Shown: positions 26,347 to 35,698 of the stretch, in pieces
How the letters are laid out: each line of letters opens with the position of its first letter
Position numbering within the stretch: the stretch's first letter is position 1
Origin: Rhizobiales bacterium Ga0077545
GTDB lineage: Bacteria > Pseudomonadota > Alphaproteobacteria > Rhizobiales > Methylopilaceae
Assembly: GCA_001464335.1 (NCBI GenBank)
Contig: LNEV01000016.1
Coordinates: 1-64,000 of the forward strand
Reading direction: 5' to 3'
Length of the DNA: 64,000 nt
The notes under the pieces: generated by a model
The model's input: only the letters and a program-made list of their open reading frames with translations
Database searches by the model: none
What the model was told of the DNA's origin: nothing
Made by a program: the position numbers and the translations under genes

Positions 26347-26897
26347 TGAGAAACGGCAGCAAACCCGTCCGGCACCTTCTCCGCCGCTTTGTCCGCGACA
26401 GGCACGCCGTGGCGGCCGTGGAATTCGCGCTGATCGCCCCGATCATGGTTCTTCTTCTGCTCGCCAGCTTCGATATCACCCGCGCGATCGAGGCCAAGAC
26501 CAAAGTGACCACGCTGGCGCGCACGATCAACGATTTCATCACGCAGGGCCAGAGCGTCACGCCGACCGAGCTCGCCACGATCTTCGAAGCGTCGAAGACG
26601 ATCATGCACCCCTATCCGATTTCCCCCGATCTGCTGAAAATCCACGTCGAGAGCATCGTCAAGAAATCCGAGGTCTACAAGGTCGACTGGTCCTACGCAC
26701 CCCAGAACTCCACCGACCGCCCCACGACGATCACCCCGGCGGACAATGCGGTCGTCAAGACGGACGTCACGTATGAGCATGAGCTGAAATTCGGCACGTA
26801 CATGCTCAAAAGGTTTGGCTGGGATCGCATCACTCTGAACGCGAGCAGCATGATGTCCTCGCGCTGGGGACAGGCGGTCGAGGCCAAGGACTTCTGA
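26346..26897 (+). CDS. Second TadE/TadF-like pseudopilin
   Basis: 183 residues. N-terminal basic stretch, then RHAVAAVEFALIAPIMVLLLL, the same prepilin-type helix as in the preceding gene, and a periplasmic domain of about 145 residues. The start at 26346 is fixed by the TGATG overlap with tadE. Usual pairing of two TadE-like proteins in rhizobial Tad loci; the large TadG is not in this window. Confidence 0.87.
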   Translation: MRNGSKPVRHLLRRFVRDRHAVAAVEFALIAPIMVLLLLASFDITRAIEAKTKVTTLARTINDFITQGQSVTPTELATIFEASKTIMHPYPISPDLLKIHVESIVKKSEVYKVDWSYAPQNSTDRPTTITPADNAVVKTDVTYEHELKFGTYMLKRFGWDRITLNASSMMSSRWGQAVEAKDF

Positions 26898-26918
26898 TCT
26901 GGCGCCGGCTAACGCGCG

Positions 26919-29048
26919 TCACGCACCCGTCTTGAAACGTACATCCTGCAGAAGATCGCGCGCATCCGAACGCCGCCGCGCGGCGAAGAAGGTCTCGAAC
27001 TCGCTCGCCATCATCGGCTTTCCGAACAGAAAGCCCTGCGCGTAGGTGCAGCCCTGCTGCAGAAGGAACTCGCGCTGTGCCGACGATTCCACGCCTTCGG
27101 CCACCGTTTCGAACCCAAGCTCCCGCGTCATGCCGAGCAGCATGGCGACAACGATCCGGGCCGAGCCGTCGCGTACGCATTCCGACACGAAGCTGCGGTC
27201 GATCTTGAGAATGTTGAACGGCATGCGCGTCAACGAGGCCAGATTGGAATATCCCGTTCCGAAATCGTCGATGGCGAGCCTGACGCCGGCCGAGCGCAGC
27301 GGCATGAGCTCGCGCGCGGTCGTGCGCGGATCGAGCATCGCGACGGTCTCGGTGATCTCGATCTCGATGGACGAGGTCGGGATTTTCGCATCCGCGATGA
27401 TCTGCAGCACGTGCTTTGCGAAATCGGTTCGCTGGCACTGCGACGCCGACACATTCACCGCGATGCGGGGCTGCAGTCCGCGCGCCTGCCACAGCGCGGC
27501 CTGGCGGCACACATCCCTCAGGACGAAATCGCCAATCTCGTCCATCAGACCGATGTCTTCGGCGATTTCGAGAAAATCGACCGGTCCCACAAGACCGCGG
27601 CTGGGATGGCGCCAGCGCAGCAGCGCCTCCGCGCCCATCACCGCACCGTCCGTCAGCGCGACCTGTGGCTGATAGAAGACCTCCAGTTCGCCCTTCGGCA
27701 CCGCCTGCCGGAGATCCTGCTCGACCATCAGACGCCGGTAGGCGTAGGAATTGACGTCCCGGCGGGCGAATTTGTAGGTGTTGCGCCCGCTGCTCTTGGC
27801 GTCGGCCAGAGAATTGTACGCACTGCGCAAAAGAACGCCGAAATCGGCGCCGTCCTCGGGCGACAGGGCGATCCCGATCGAGCCCGTCACCGACACCGCA
27901 TGCCCTCCGGCATCGAACGGGCGCGCGAAGGCCGCCAGAACAACCTTGGCGAACTCGCCCGTTTTTTCCTCGGTTACGCCCGATCCTGTCAGGACAAAGC
28001 CGAACTCGTCGCCGCCAAGGCGCGAGAGCAGCACGTCGCTGTCCTGGCCGAGTGCCTCGCGCTCCATCCGATCGGCCTGTTCAAGCCCGAGGCTTTTCAG
28101 GCGCTCGGAGACGGCGATGATCGCATTGTCTCCGATCTCGATGCCGAGCGCTTCGTTGACGCGCTTCAGACGGTCGAGATCGATGCACAGAAGAGCGACC
28201 TTCCGGTCGCGGCCAAGGGCGGCGTCCGTGAAGCGGCGCATCTGCTCGCGGTTGGGCAGCCCGGACACGCGGTCGGTCAATGTGAGCGTCTGCACCGCCT
28301 CGAAACTGTCGATGATGCTGCGTGTCATGGCCGCGAAGCTCTGGGAGAGCTCGCCGAGTTCGTCGTTGCGCTTTTCGGTGACCGGAATCGAAAAATCGCC
28401 GTCGGCCAGCCGGCGGGTCGCCAAGGTCAGGCGGCGCACGGGCTCTGTCAGGTAATTGATGAAGATCGCGGAAAGCGGCAGCGCCAGGATGATGAAGCCG
28501 ATGGCGACGATAATGTTGCGGCTGACGGCCGCCGAAACGGTTTCCTCGACCGCGGCCGTCGAAATGCCCACGCGAGCCATGCCGATGATCTGCTCGCCTG
28601 TTTTCACCGGCACGGCGATGTGCATGAGGCCATCGCCGCGCCGGAAAGCGGGGAGCCCCGCACTCAGCGCGTCGGTGAGCGCAAGAGAGGCCACCGGGTC
28701 GGCAAGAACGCTGTCGGGATCTCCCGCCGCCAGACGTCCGTCGGCGGTCATTCCGACGGCGTAGGCATAGCGGGTGTTTTCGTTGGTGGCCGCGATGCGG
28801 TTGAGGACGCTCTGGAGGTCGGCAAGCCGCAGATCGGCGGACAGGTCCGAGGCAAGACCCCGGACGAGCGCCTGAAGATCGGCGGCCTTTTCCTCGAAGG
28901 ATGTGTTCGCGGCACGCTCGGCTTCACGATTGTTGACGTAGACGAAGGCGGTGGTGAGGGCCAGAAGCAGCGCGGCGACGAACAGGGTGAACCGCGCGGC
29001 GAGGCCGAGCGGGAACCGTACATACCACTGCGTCAACGAGCCGAGCAA
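26919..29048 (-). CDS. Membrane GGDEF-EAL protein with HAMP domain
   Basis: 709 residues. Two membrane segments (about 16-38 and 178-199) enclose a periplasmic sensor region; a HAMP domain (about 200-250) leads to a GGDEF domain with intact GGDEF (345-349) and an EAL domain with intact EAL (474-476) and DDFGTGYS. I see no RxxD inhibition site before GGDEF. Both c-di-GMP synthesis and breakdown are possible. The only start candidate is TTG 29048; an in-frame stop lies upstream with no ATG or GTG between. The 3' end faces the Tad pseudopilin genes, 21 bases apart. Confidence 0.9.
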   Translation of the reverse strand: MLGSLTQWYVRFPLGLAARFTLFVAALLLALTTAFVYVNNREAERAANTSFEEKAADLQALVRGLASDLSADLRLADLQSVLNRIAATNENTRYAYAVGMTADGRLAAGDPDSVLADPVASLALTDALSAGLPAFRRGDGLMHIAVPVKTGEQIIGMARVGISTAAVEETVSAAVSRNIIVAIGFIILALPLSAIFINYLTEPVRRLTLATRRLADGDFSIPVTEKRNDELGELSQSFAAMTRSIIDSFEAVQTLTLTDRVSGLPNREQMRRFTDAALGRDRKVALLCIDLDRLKRVNEALGIEIGDNAIIAVSERLKSLGLEQADRMEREALGQDSDVLLSRLGGDEFGFVLTGSGVTEEKTGEFAKVVLAAFARPFDAGGHAVSVTGSIGIALSPEDGADFGVLLRSAYNSLADAKSSGRNTYKFARRDVNSYAYRRLMVEQDLRQAVPKGELEVFYQPQVALTDGAVMGAEALLRWRHPSRGLVGPVDFLEIAEDIGLMDEIGDFVLRDVCRQAALWQARGLQPRIAVNVSASQCQRTDFAKHVLQIIADAKIPTSSIEIEITETVAMLDPRTTARELMPLRSAGVRLAIDDFGTGYSNLASLTRMPFNILKIDRSFVSECVRDGSARIVVAMLLGMTRELGFETVAEGVESSAQREFLLQQGCTYAQGFLFGKPMMASEFETFFAARRRSDARDLLQDVRFKTGA

Positions 29049-29152
29049 AATTCGCGTTCCACGCCGATCGCGACGCTTGAGTGCGTCTTGTTGTCTGAAG
29101 AGATCGAGGACGCGAAACAGAGCCCCTCAAGCAAAGCGTTATCGCGACATGC

Positions 29153-29167
29153 TTAACCAGTCGTTAA
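29153..29167. promoter_or_regulatory. Perfect CtrA box upstream of the GGDEF-EAL gene
   Basis: TTAACCAGTCGTTAA is an exact TTAA-N7-TTAA match, centred about 112 bases before the GGDEF-EAL start codon. CtrA is the master cell-cycle response regulator of alphaproteobacteria and in Caulobacter controls Tad pilus genes. Confidence 0.6.
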
Positions 29168-29185
29168 AAGGCACAACCCTGCGTT

Positions 29186-29209
29186 AACCCGGCACGGCTG
29201 TGCCGGGTT
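29186..29209 (-). terminator. Hairpin after the phosphohexomutase gene
   Basis: A 10-bp perfect stem AACCCGGCAC/GTGCCGGGTT with a 4-base loop lies 25 bases beyond the phosphohexomutase stop. The T run is poor in either direction. Confidence 0.55.
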
Positions 29210-29234
29210 GTTTCAGCCTTCTTGATGCCGGGAA

Positions 29235-30734
29235 TCAGAGGGTCTGGTTGTAAGCGCCGACGTCCGGATGGGTGCGCAGCACGCCATCGACGGCGGCAAA
29301 CATCTCCCGCATACGCGCTTCGGAGGCCGGGCTTTCGACCACGACCACGAGTTCCGGCTTGTTGGAGGACGCGCGCACGAGGCCCCAGGTGCCGTCTTCG
29401 ACCGTGACGCGCACGCCGTTGACCGTGACGAGATCGCGGATCTTCTGGCCCGCGACGAGATCGCCCTTCGCCTGCGCCGCCTCGAAGTGCTTCACCACCT
29501 GGTCGACAATGCCGTATTTCGTCTCGTCGGCGCAGTGCGGCGACATGGTGGGCGAGCCCCAGGTCTTCGGCAGCGCGTTCTTCAGGTCGGACATCGACTT
29601 TTCCGGGCTGCGGTCGAGCATGTCCAGAACGGCGATGGCGGAGACGAGACCGTCGTCATAGCCGCGGCCGATGGGCTTGTTGAAGAAGTAATGGCCCGAT
29701 TTCTCGAAGCCCGCGAGCGCGCCCGTCTCGTTGACGCGGCGCTTCATGTAGGAATGGCCGGTCTTCCAGTAATCGGCCTTCACGCCGAGCTTCTCGAGCT
29801 CCGGATCCGTGGCGAAGAGGCCCGTCGACTTCACATCGACCACGAAGGTCGGCTTGTCGTGCACCTTGGCAAGATCGCGCGCCAGCATCACACCGACCTT
29901 GTCGGCGAAGATCTCCTCGCCCTCATTGTCCACGATGCCGCAACGGTCGCCGTCGCCGTCGAAGCCGAGGCCGACATCGGCGCCGGAGGCCAGAACCGCA
30001 TCGCGCATCGCGTGCAGCATTTCGAGGTCTTCGGGGTTCGGGTTGTATTTCGGGAAGGAATGATCGAGCTCGGTGTCGAGTTCGACGACCTCGCAGCCCA
30101 GTTCGCGCAGAACGCGCGGCGCAAAGGCGCCCGCCGTGCCGTTGCCGCAGGCGCAGACCACCTTGAGCTTGCGCTTCAGCTTGGGGCGGTTGGTCAGATC
30201 GGCGGCGTAGCGGTCCGGGAAGTTCTCGACGAAGACATAGCCGCCGGAGGGCTTCAGCTCGAAATCGGCGTTGAGCACGATCTCCTTCAGCTTCGTCATC
30301 TCGTCGGGGCCGAAGGTCAGCGGGCGGTTCACGCCCATCTTCACGCCCGTCCAGCCATTGTCGTTGTGCGAGGCGGTGACCATCGCCACGCAAGGCACGT
30401 CGAGCGCGAACTGGGCGAAATAGGCCATCGGCGAGAGCGCGAGCCCGATGTCGTGGACCTTGATGCCCGCCGCCATGAGGCCGGTCACCAGCGCCATCTT
30501 GATCGAGGCGGAATAGCCGCGGAAATCATGGCCGGTGACGATCTCGGGGCGGATGCCCATGCGATGGATCATCGTGCCGATGCCCATGCCGAGCGCCTGC
30601 ACGCCCATAAGGTTGATTTCCTTCTCGAACAGCCAGCGCGCATCGTATTCGCGGAACCCGGTCGCCTTCACCATCGGCCCGCTCTCGTAGGCGTAGGTGT
30701 TGGGTGTCAGGCTTGGCTGCGGCTTCGGAAACAT
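29235..30734 (-). CDS. Phosphomannomutase/phosphoglucomutase
   Basis: 499 residues. Alpha-D-phosphohexomutase that interconverts hexose 1- and 6-phosphates for polysaccharide and nucleotide-sugar synthesis. All four family motifs are visible: active-site serine in TASHNDNGW, metal loop DGDGDR, sugar loop EKSGHYFF (usually GEMSGH) and phosphate loop RASSNKPEL. ATG 30734 has AGGAG 5 bases upstream, which decides it over an in-frame start 13 codons earlier. It could supply glucose 1-phosphate or mannose 1-phosphate; the sequence alone does not settle which. Confidence 0.92.
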   Translation of the reverse strand: MFPKPQPSLTPNTYAYESGPMVKATGFREYDARWLFEKEINLMGVQALGMGIGTMIHRMGIRPEIVTGHDFRGYSASIKMALVTGLMAAGIKVHDIGLALSPMAYFAQFALDVPCVAMVTASHNDNGWTGVKMGVNRPLTFGPDEMTKLKEIVLNADFELKPSGGYVFVENFPDRYAADLTNRPKLKRKLKVVCACGNGTAGAFAPRVLRELGCEVVELDTELDHSFPKYNPNPEDLEMLHAMRDAVLASGADVGLGFDGDGDRCGIVDNEGEEIFADKVGVMLARDLAKVHDKPTFVVDVKSTGLFATDPELEKLGVKADYWKTGHSYMKRRVNETGALAGFEKSGHYFFNKPIGRGYDDGLVSAIAVLDMLDRSPEKSMSDLKNALPKTWGSPTMSPHCADETKYGIVDQVVKHFEAAQAKGDLVAGQKIRDLVTVNGVRVTVEDGTWGLVRASSNKPELVVVVESPASEARMREMFAAVDGVLRTHPDVGAYNQTL

Positions 30735-30848
30735 GGGCACTCCTGGGCGGGGAACGGCGCGGACGCGCCGCACAGTAGGGACGATGACATTAGGGCGTGG
30801 CTGTGACGAGGAAAAGGCGCCTGTGCGATGGAAAGTTCGCGCGCCCGC

Positions 30849-31352
30849 TTATTGTTCCAGAACGAGACGGTTCCCCGACATTTCGAACGAGCGTAGCTGT
30901 TTCAGGAAGCTCATGCCGAGGAGGTTGACCGGGAGCGCCCCTTCCGGCGCAACGATACCCTCGACATCGGAGACCGAAATGCTGCCCAGCCGGACCGTGC
31001 CGAGCACCACCCTCTTGCCGTTCACGACGCCGTTGGCCGTCTGCATCTTCACATCCATCTTGTCGCCCGGCCGAATCAGGCCGAGCGCGCGGCCGTCGTC
31101 ATATGTCAGCGCGAGGACGCTTGCGCCGGTGTCGATGAGGGCCTCGATGGCGCGGCCGTTGACCGACAGATCGACCTGAAAATGCCCGCGCCGGTCGGCC
31201 GCGAGCGCAACACGCACCGGCCCTCCGCCGGCGGCGGGCTGAGGCGGCGCGTTGGCGACTTCCATCGCAGCAACAAGGCGTTGAACGAGATCGGGCGCCG
31301 CAAGGGCGATGACCACCGCGAGGGCTGCGGCCCCGAGAGCCATCTTCAGCAT
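30849..31352 (-). CDS. Retropepsin-like aspartic protease (clan AA, TIGR02281 type)
   Basis: 167 residues. An N-terminal membrane anchor (about 4-20) precedes a single retropepsin-like domain with active site ALIDTGASVLAL and the second hallmark LLGMSFLKQL. It works as a homodimer in the periplasm by family analogy; substrates are unknown. It lies upstream of the phosphohexomutase with a gap of 114 bases, on the same strand. Confidence 0.88.
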   Translation of the reverse strand: MLKMALGAAALAVVIALAAPDLVQRLVAAMEVANAPPQPAAGGGPVRVALAADRRGHFQVDLSVNGRAIEALIDTGASVLALTYDDGRALGLIRPGDKMDVKMQTANGVVNGKRVVLGTVRLGSISVSDVEGIVAPEGALPVNLLGMSFLKQLRSFEMSGNRLVLEQ

Positions 31353-31488
31353 GTGGCGCGTCCTTTCTTCCGCCGATCACATTCGGGTGTGAACCCCAAG
31401 AAGCCGTTAAAGCTTGTCCCCAGAGGGGCTTTGCCAGCCGCGAAATTGAGTGTCACGATGATGAACGGGGGCTTCATGTCGAGGTGAC

Positions 31489-32298
31489 ATGCGCAAAGGC
31501 CTGACTGCTCTGGCGTTCATGCTCGGACTGACCGCGGCGGCGGCGCAGACGACCGATGCAAACCGCGTCGACCTGGAACTCGTTCTGGCGGTCGACATCT
31601 CCTACTCCATGGACGGCGACGAACTGGCGCTGCAGCGCGACGGCTACATCCGCGCCATCACGTCGAAAGAGGTGGTGAACGCCATACGCCAGGGTGCTTA
31701 CGGGCGCATCGCGCTGACCTATGTCGAATGGGCCGGCCAGGCGCAGCAGGCCGTCCTTATTCCCTGGCAGGTGGTCGACAGCCCCGAAAGCGCGCAGGCC
31801 TTTGCCGACAAGCTCGCCGAAGCGCCGACCAACCGCGCCTACCGGACCGCCATCGGCGCGGCGCTCGATTTCGCGGCCAAGCAATTCGAGAAAAGCCCGC
31901 TCGACAGCACACGGCGCGTCATCGACATTTCCGGCGACGGGCCGAACAATCAGGGCCCCGCCGCGCCGCGCATCCGCGACGAGCTCGTGGCGCGGGGCAT
32001 CAACATCAACGGGCTTCCGCTCATCCTCAAGGAGCCAAACGCCTGGACGCTCGATGTCACCAATCTCGAAGACTATTACCGCGAATGCGTGATCGGCGGG
32101 CCGGGCGCCTTCGTCATCGCGGTTGAAACCCGCGAACGCTTCGCCGAGGCCATTCGCACCAAGCTCGTTCTGGAAGTCTCCGGGCTTGAGCCGAAGCCCC
32201 GCTTCATCCCGGCGCAGGAGAAAAAGCAGGTGAATTGCTATGTCGGCGAACAGCTCTGGCGCGACCGCTACGGCGACGGACAGCCCGACTGGCAATAA
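31489..32298 (+). CDS. DUF1194 protein (secreted, von Willebrand A-like)
   Basis: 269 residues. A cleavable signal (LTALAFMLGLTAAAAQ) is followed by a VWA-like fold with the metal-site motif DISYSMDGDE (DxSxS) and TRRVIDISGDGPNN. Two to three cysteines are near the C terminus. Function unknown; DUF1194 proteins are common in Rhizobiales. GAGGTGAC directly before the ATG is a good ribosome binding site. Upstream of the methylglyoxal synthase gene by 42 bases. Confidence 0.9.
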   Translation: MRKGLTALAFMLGLTAAAAQTTDANRVDLELVLAVDISYSMDGDELALQRDGYIRAITSKEVVNAIRQGAYGRIALTYVEWAGQAQQAVLIPWQVVDSPESAQAFADKLAEAPTNRAYRTAIGAALDFAAKQFEKSPLDSTRRVIDISGDGPNNQGPAAPRIRDELVARGININGLPLILKEPNAWTLDVTNLEDYYRECVIGGPGAFVIAVETRERFAEAIRTKLVLEVSGLEPKPRFIPAQEKKQVNCYVGEQLWRDRYGDGQPDWQ

Positions 32299-32340
32299 AG
32301 GCCGATTGGCAAGCACACGCCGCACGGTCCATAAGGGCGC

Positions 32341-32718
32341 ATGTCCAGATTGACCATCGCCCTCATCGCCCACGATTTGCGCAAGGACGACCTTGTCGAC
32401 TGGGCCGAACATCATCAAGCCGAACTTGAGAAGTTCGACGTGGTGGCAACCGGAACCACCGGCACCCGCGTTCTCGAACGCTGCCCGAACCTGCCCGTAA
32501 CCCGCGTCAAAAGCGGGCCGCTCGGCGGCGACCAGCAGATCGGCGCGCTCGTCGCCGAAGGCAAGATCGGCGGCATCATCTTCTTCGTCGATCCGCTGAC
32601 GCCGATGCCGCACGATGTCGATGTGAAGGCGCTGACGCGGCTGGCCGTGCTCTACGATGTGCCGCTGGCGCTCAACCGCGCGACCGCCGAACTTCTGATC
32701 GAAAATCTCGGCCGATAA
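32341..32718 (+). CDS. mgsA: Methylglyoxal synthase
   Basis: 125 residues. Converts dihydroxyacetone phosphate to methylglyoxal and phosphate, a bypass of lower glycolysis under phosphate stress. Motifs: [29 protein letters not shown] with the catalytic Asp, and [10 protein letters not shown] with the active-site His. The length is slightly short of the E. coli enzyme but complete. Probably co-transcribed with the DUF1194 gene. Confidence 0.95.
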   Translation: MSRLTIALIAHDLRKDDLVDWAEHHQAELEKFDVVATGTTGTRVLERCPNLPVTRVKSGPLGGDQQIGALVAEGKIGGIIFFVDPLTPMPHDVDVKALTRLAVLYDVPLALNRATAELLIENLGR

Positions 32719-32790
32719 TCACCACAATTTGGGCAGGTCGTACACACGCCGCGTCATCGAAGTTGTCGATCAGACATCACTGCGTTGCGC

Positions 32791-32818
32791 GATCCGGGCG
32801 GCTTGGCCTGCCCGGATC
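32791..32818 (-). terminator. Hairpin at the end of a small minus-strand gene
   Basis: GATCCGGGC/GCCCGGATC form a 9-bp perfect stem (32791-32799 with 32810-32818) that can be lengthened by GG/CC across a bulge. It begins at the stop codon of the small gene at 32817-33041. No T run. Confidence 0.4.
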
Positions 32819-33041
32819 ATGGGCGCAAGCGATGATGCTCTGCGGTCTTCGGCCTGCGATCATCGACCGAGCTCTCCGTGCCTTTCCGAGCGCCGCGGCG
32901 CTCGTTCGGTTCGCTCTCGGCGAGCGTGCCGTAAAATCGGGAAAGGCTGCCGAACATGCTGTCCAGCGTGGGGCTTACGCCACGCGAGGCACGATCGGCA
33001 CACCGCCGCGCTTCCTTGTAAAGGTCTGACTTGTTGGACAA
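32817..33041 (-). CDS. Small hypothetical protein with TTG start
   Basis: 74 residues, beginning [18 protein letters not shown] after the initiator. A very good ribosome binding site (GGAGGGAG, complement of about 33047-33054) lies 5-6 bases before TTG 33041, while no ATG or GTG start fits as well. The charged, helical N-terminal part resembles small soluble proteins often seen in rhizobia, but I cannot assign a family. It is flanked by a direct-repeat operator candidate upstream and a hairpin downstream. Without homologues it remains a prediction. Confidence 0.5.
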   Translation of the reverse strand: MSNKSDLYKEARRCADRASRGVSPTLDSMFGSLSRFYGTLAESEPNERRGARKGTESSVDDRRPKTAEHHRLRP

Positions 33042-33135
33042 TGTCCGCTCCCTCCGATTAGGGGCGGGAGACCTTGCGTCTCTCGCCGGCGGAAGCCCTG
33101 TTTCCATCCGCCGATTGAGCAAGGCTAGTCCAGTC

Positions 33136-33156
33136 TCGATGACCTGTCGATGACCT
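33136..33156. promoter_or_regulatory. Tandem 10-base repeat spaced one helical turn
   Basis: TCGATGACCT occurs at 33136-33145 and 33147-33156, 11 bases apart, so both face the same side of the helix. It lies about 100 bases upstream of the small TTG-start gene and just past the end of hrpB. Likely binding site for a regulator. Confidence 0.35.
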
Positions 33157-33175
33157 CGCGAAAAATTATTTGTAC

Positions 33176-35641
33176 CTACGTTCCGCGCGGCTTCACCCGT
33201 CGGGTCGCTTCCGCCACGCGCGGGTCTTCCGGCCAGGGATGACGCGGATAGCGGCCGCGCATGTCCGCGCGCACCGCGCTCCACGATCCGCGCCAGAACC
33301 CCGGCAGATCCCGCGTGACCTGAACCGGACGGTGCGCCGGCGACAGCAATTCGAGCACGAGCGGCACGCGGCCTCCCGCAAGCGCGGGATGCACGTCGAG
33401 ACCGAACAATTCCTGCACGCGGACGGAGATCGACGGCTCGCTGCCCGAATAATCGACCGCGAGCCGCGTGCCGGTCGGCGCCTCGAAATGGGTCGGCGCT
33501 TCGGTGTCCATACGACGAGAAAGCTCATACGGCAGCAGCGCTTTCAGCGCAGCCTCGAGATCGTCCGCGCCGATCTCCGCGCGCGCGGCCTTGCCGACGA
33601 GAAACGGCGCGAGCCAGTCGGCGGCCGCAGCCAAAGCCTCGTCCGACACGTCCGGCCAAGGATCGCCCTCGGCGCGGCGCAGGAAACCGACGCGCTCGCG
33701 CCATTGCATCTGCGCTTTGGAAAACGGAAGGCGGCCGATGCCGAGCGCGGCGACGCCCTCGGCCAGAATCCTGGCCGCCGCTTCATCGCGCGGCGCGGGC
33801 AAGGGCCCGTCCGACAGAACGAGCGCGCCGAGCCGCCGCACCGCGCGGGCGCGTATGGACGCCGAAGCGCGGTCGAACACGGTCTCTTCGCGTGTCTCGA
33901 TCCGTTCGCCGAACAGATCCTCGATCTCCTCGCGCGAGATTGCGGCGGCAAGGCGGACGCGCGCGGCCCCCGCCGAGCCCGCAATCTCGGCAATGGCGAG
34001 GAACGGCTCGCGCGCCAGCGCTTCATGCGCCTCAAGGCTCGCACCGCGCCCGTTCATCAGGCGGAACTCGCCCGGTTTTCCGCGCGCCTGCGCCACACGG
34101 TCGGGATACGAGAGCGCCAGCAGGAGGCCGGTGCCGATCTCCGCGCGCGGCACGCCCGGCGCGAGCGTCATGGCCTCGCGCGCCCATCCCGAGGCGAGGC
34201 GACGCGCATCCTCCGCGCGGCGCGAGCGGTCGCGCCGGAACTGGTCGAGGCGGTGGGAGATGTCCGTACCATCTCCGCCGAGGCCGCGTTCGACGAGAAG
34301 GACCGCGATGTCGGCGGCATGAGGCGCGGCGCCGCGCGCGGCGGCTTCGATCAGCAGGGCGGCAAGGCGCGGCGGCAGAGGCAGACGACGAATGTTCTTG
34401 CCGCGTGGAGTGATGCGGCCATCTTCTTCAAGCGCGCCGAGTTCGGCGAGATGTTTCTTTGCCTCGGTGACGGCGGGCGCCGGCGGCGGATCGAGCCAGG
34501 ACAATGTGGACGGCTCGGTGACGCCCCAGGCGGCGAGATCGAGCACGAGTCCGGACAGATCGGCGGCGAGCATTTCGGGTGCGGCGAAGGCGGGAAGGCT
34601 CTGCGTCGCGGCCTCCTCCCACATCCGGTAGCAGATGCCGGGCTCGGTGCGGCCCGCGCGGCCCCGGCGTTGATCGGCCTGGGCGCGGGACACTTTCACC
34701 GTCTCGAGCCGCGTCAGACCCGTCGACGGCTCGAACGCGGGCACGCGCGCGAGGCCGCAATCGACGACGACACGCACGCCTTCGATGGTGATCGAGGTTT
34801 CGGCAATGGAGGTTGCCAGGACAATCTTGCGCGTGCCGCCCGGTGCGGGACGGATCGCGCGATCCTGTTCGCGTGCGTCGAGGCCGCCATGCAGTTCGAC
34901 CACGTCGGCGGCGGAACCCAGCCGTTCGCGCAGGCGCTCGCCGGTGCGGCGGATTTCAGCCTGTCCGGGCAGGAAGACGAGCATCGAGCCGGTCTCCTCC
35001 CCGAAGGCGCGGCGCACGAGATCGGCAACCGCATCTTCCAGCCGCGCGCGCGGATCGCGCGGCGCGTGGCGCGTTTCGATCGGGTAGGAGCGCCCGAGGC
35101 TTTCGATGACAGGCGCATCGCCCAGAAGGCGCGCGACACGCGCGCCGTCGAGCGTCGCGGACATCACGAGAATGTGCAGATCGGGCCGCAGACCCGCCTG
35201 CGCGTCCAGCGCGAGGGCGAGACCGAGATCGCCGTCGAGCGAGCGCTCGTGGAATTCGTCGAACAGCACCGCCGCGACGCCGGTCAGTTCGGGATCGTCC
35301 AGCACCATGCGCGCAAAGACGCCTTCGGTGACGACCTCGATGCGCGTCCTCGCACCGATCTTCGAGCCGAGGCGCACGCGAAGGCCCACCGTCTCGCCGA
35401 CCTGTTGACCGAGCGTCGAGGCCATGCGCTCGGCGGCGGCGCGGGCGGCGATGCGGCGCGGTTCGAGCACAATGATCTTGCCGTCACCGCGCCAGTGGGC
35501 GTCCAGCAGGACGAGCGGCACGCGGGTCGTCTTGCCGGCGCCGGGCGGCGCAACGAGCACGGCGTTCGGCGCGGCGGCAAGCGCGGCGGTCAAAGGCGCG
35601 ATGGCCTCGTCGATGGGAAGTGGGGTGTCGAATGTGAGCAC
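33176..35641 (-). CDS. hrpB: ATP-dependent RNA helicase HrpB
   Basis: 821 residues. DEAH/RHA-type helicase: Walker A APPGAGKTT (about 31-39), DEFHERSLDGD as the DEAH-like box, VMSATLDG (motif III), the helicase C domain with TSIAETSITIEGV and DQRRGRAGR, and the HrpB C-terminal domain (to the end). The family's exact role in bacteria is unclear, presumably RNA processing. It stands alone; the opposite strand carries a long open frame that is only its GC-driven shadow. Confidence 0.95.
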   Translation of the reverse strand: MLTFDTPLPIDEAIAPLTAALAAAPNAVLVAPPGAGKTTRVPLVLLDAHWRGDGKIIVLEPRRIAARAAAERMASTLGQQVGETVGLRVRLGSKIGARTRIEVVTEGVFARMVLDDPELTGVAAVLFDEFHERSLDGDLGLALALDAQAGLRPDLHILVMSATLDGARVARLLGDAPVIESLGRSYPIETRHAPRDPRARLEDAVADLVRRAFGEETGSMLVFLPGQAEIRRTGERLRERLGSAADVVELHGGLDAREQDRAIRPAPGGTRKIVLATSIAETSITIEGVRVVVDCGLARVPAFEPSTGLTRLETVKVSRAQADQRRGRAGRTEPGICYRMWEEAATQSLPAFAAPEMLAADLSGLVLDLAAWGVTEPSTLSWLDPPPAPAVTEAKKHLAELGALEEDGRITPRGKNIRRLPLPPRLAALLIEAAARGAAPHAADIAVLLVERGLGGDGTDISHRLDQFRRDRSRRAEDARRLASGWAREAMTLAPGVPRAEIGTGLLLALSYPDRVAQARGKPGEFRLMNGRGASLEAHEALAREPFLAIAEIAGSAGAARVRLAAAISREEIEDLFGERIETREETVFDRASASIRARAVRRLGALVLSDGPLPAPRDEAAARILAEGVAALGIGRLPFSKAQMQWRERVGFLRRAEGDPWPDVSDEALAAAADWLAPFLVGKAARAEIGADDLEAALKALLPYELSRRMDTEAPTHFEAPTGTRLAVDYSGSEPSISVRVQELFGLDVHPALAGGRVPLVLELLSPAHRPVQVTRDLPGFWRGSWSAVRADMRGRYPRHPWPEDPRVAEATRRVKPRGT

Positions 35642-35698
35642 GCGCGGATGAAACCCACCGCGCGTCTCAAGGCAAGCCTGAAGCGGTCCGGCCCTGCC

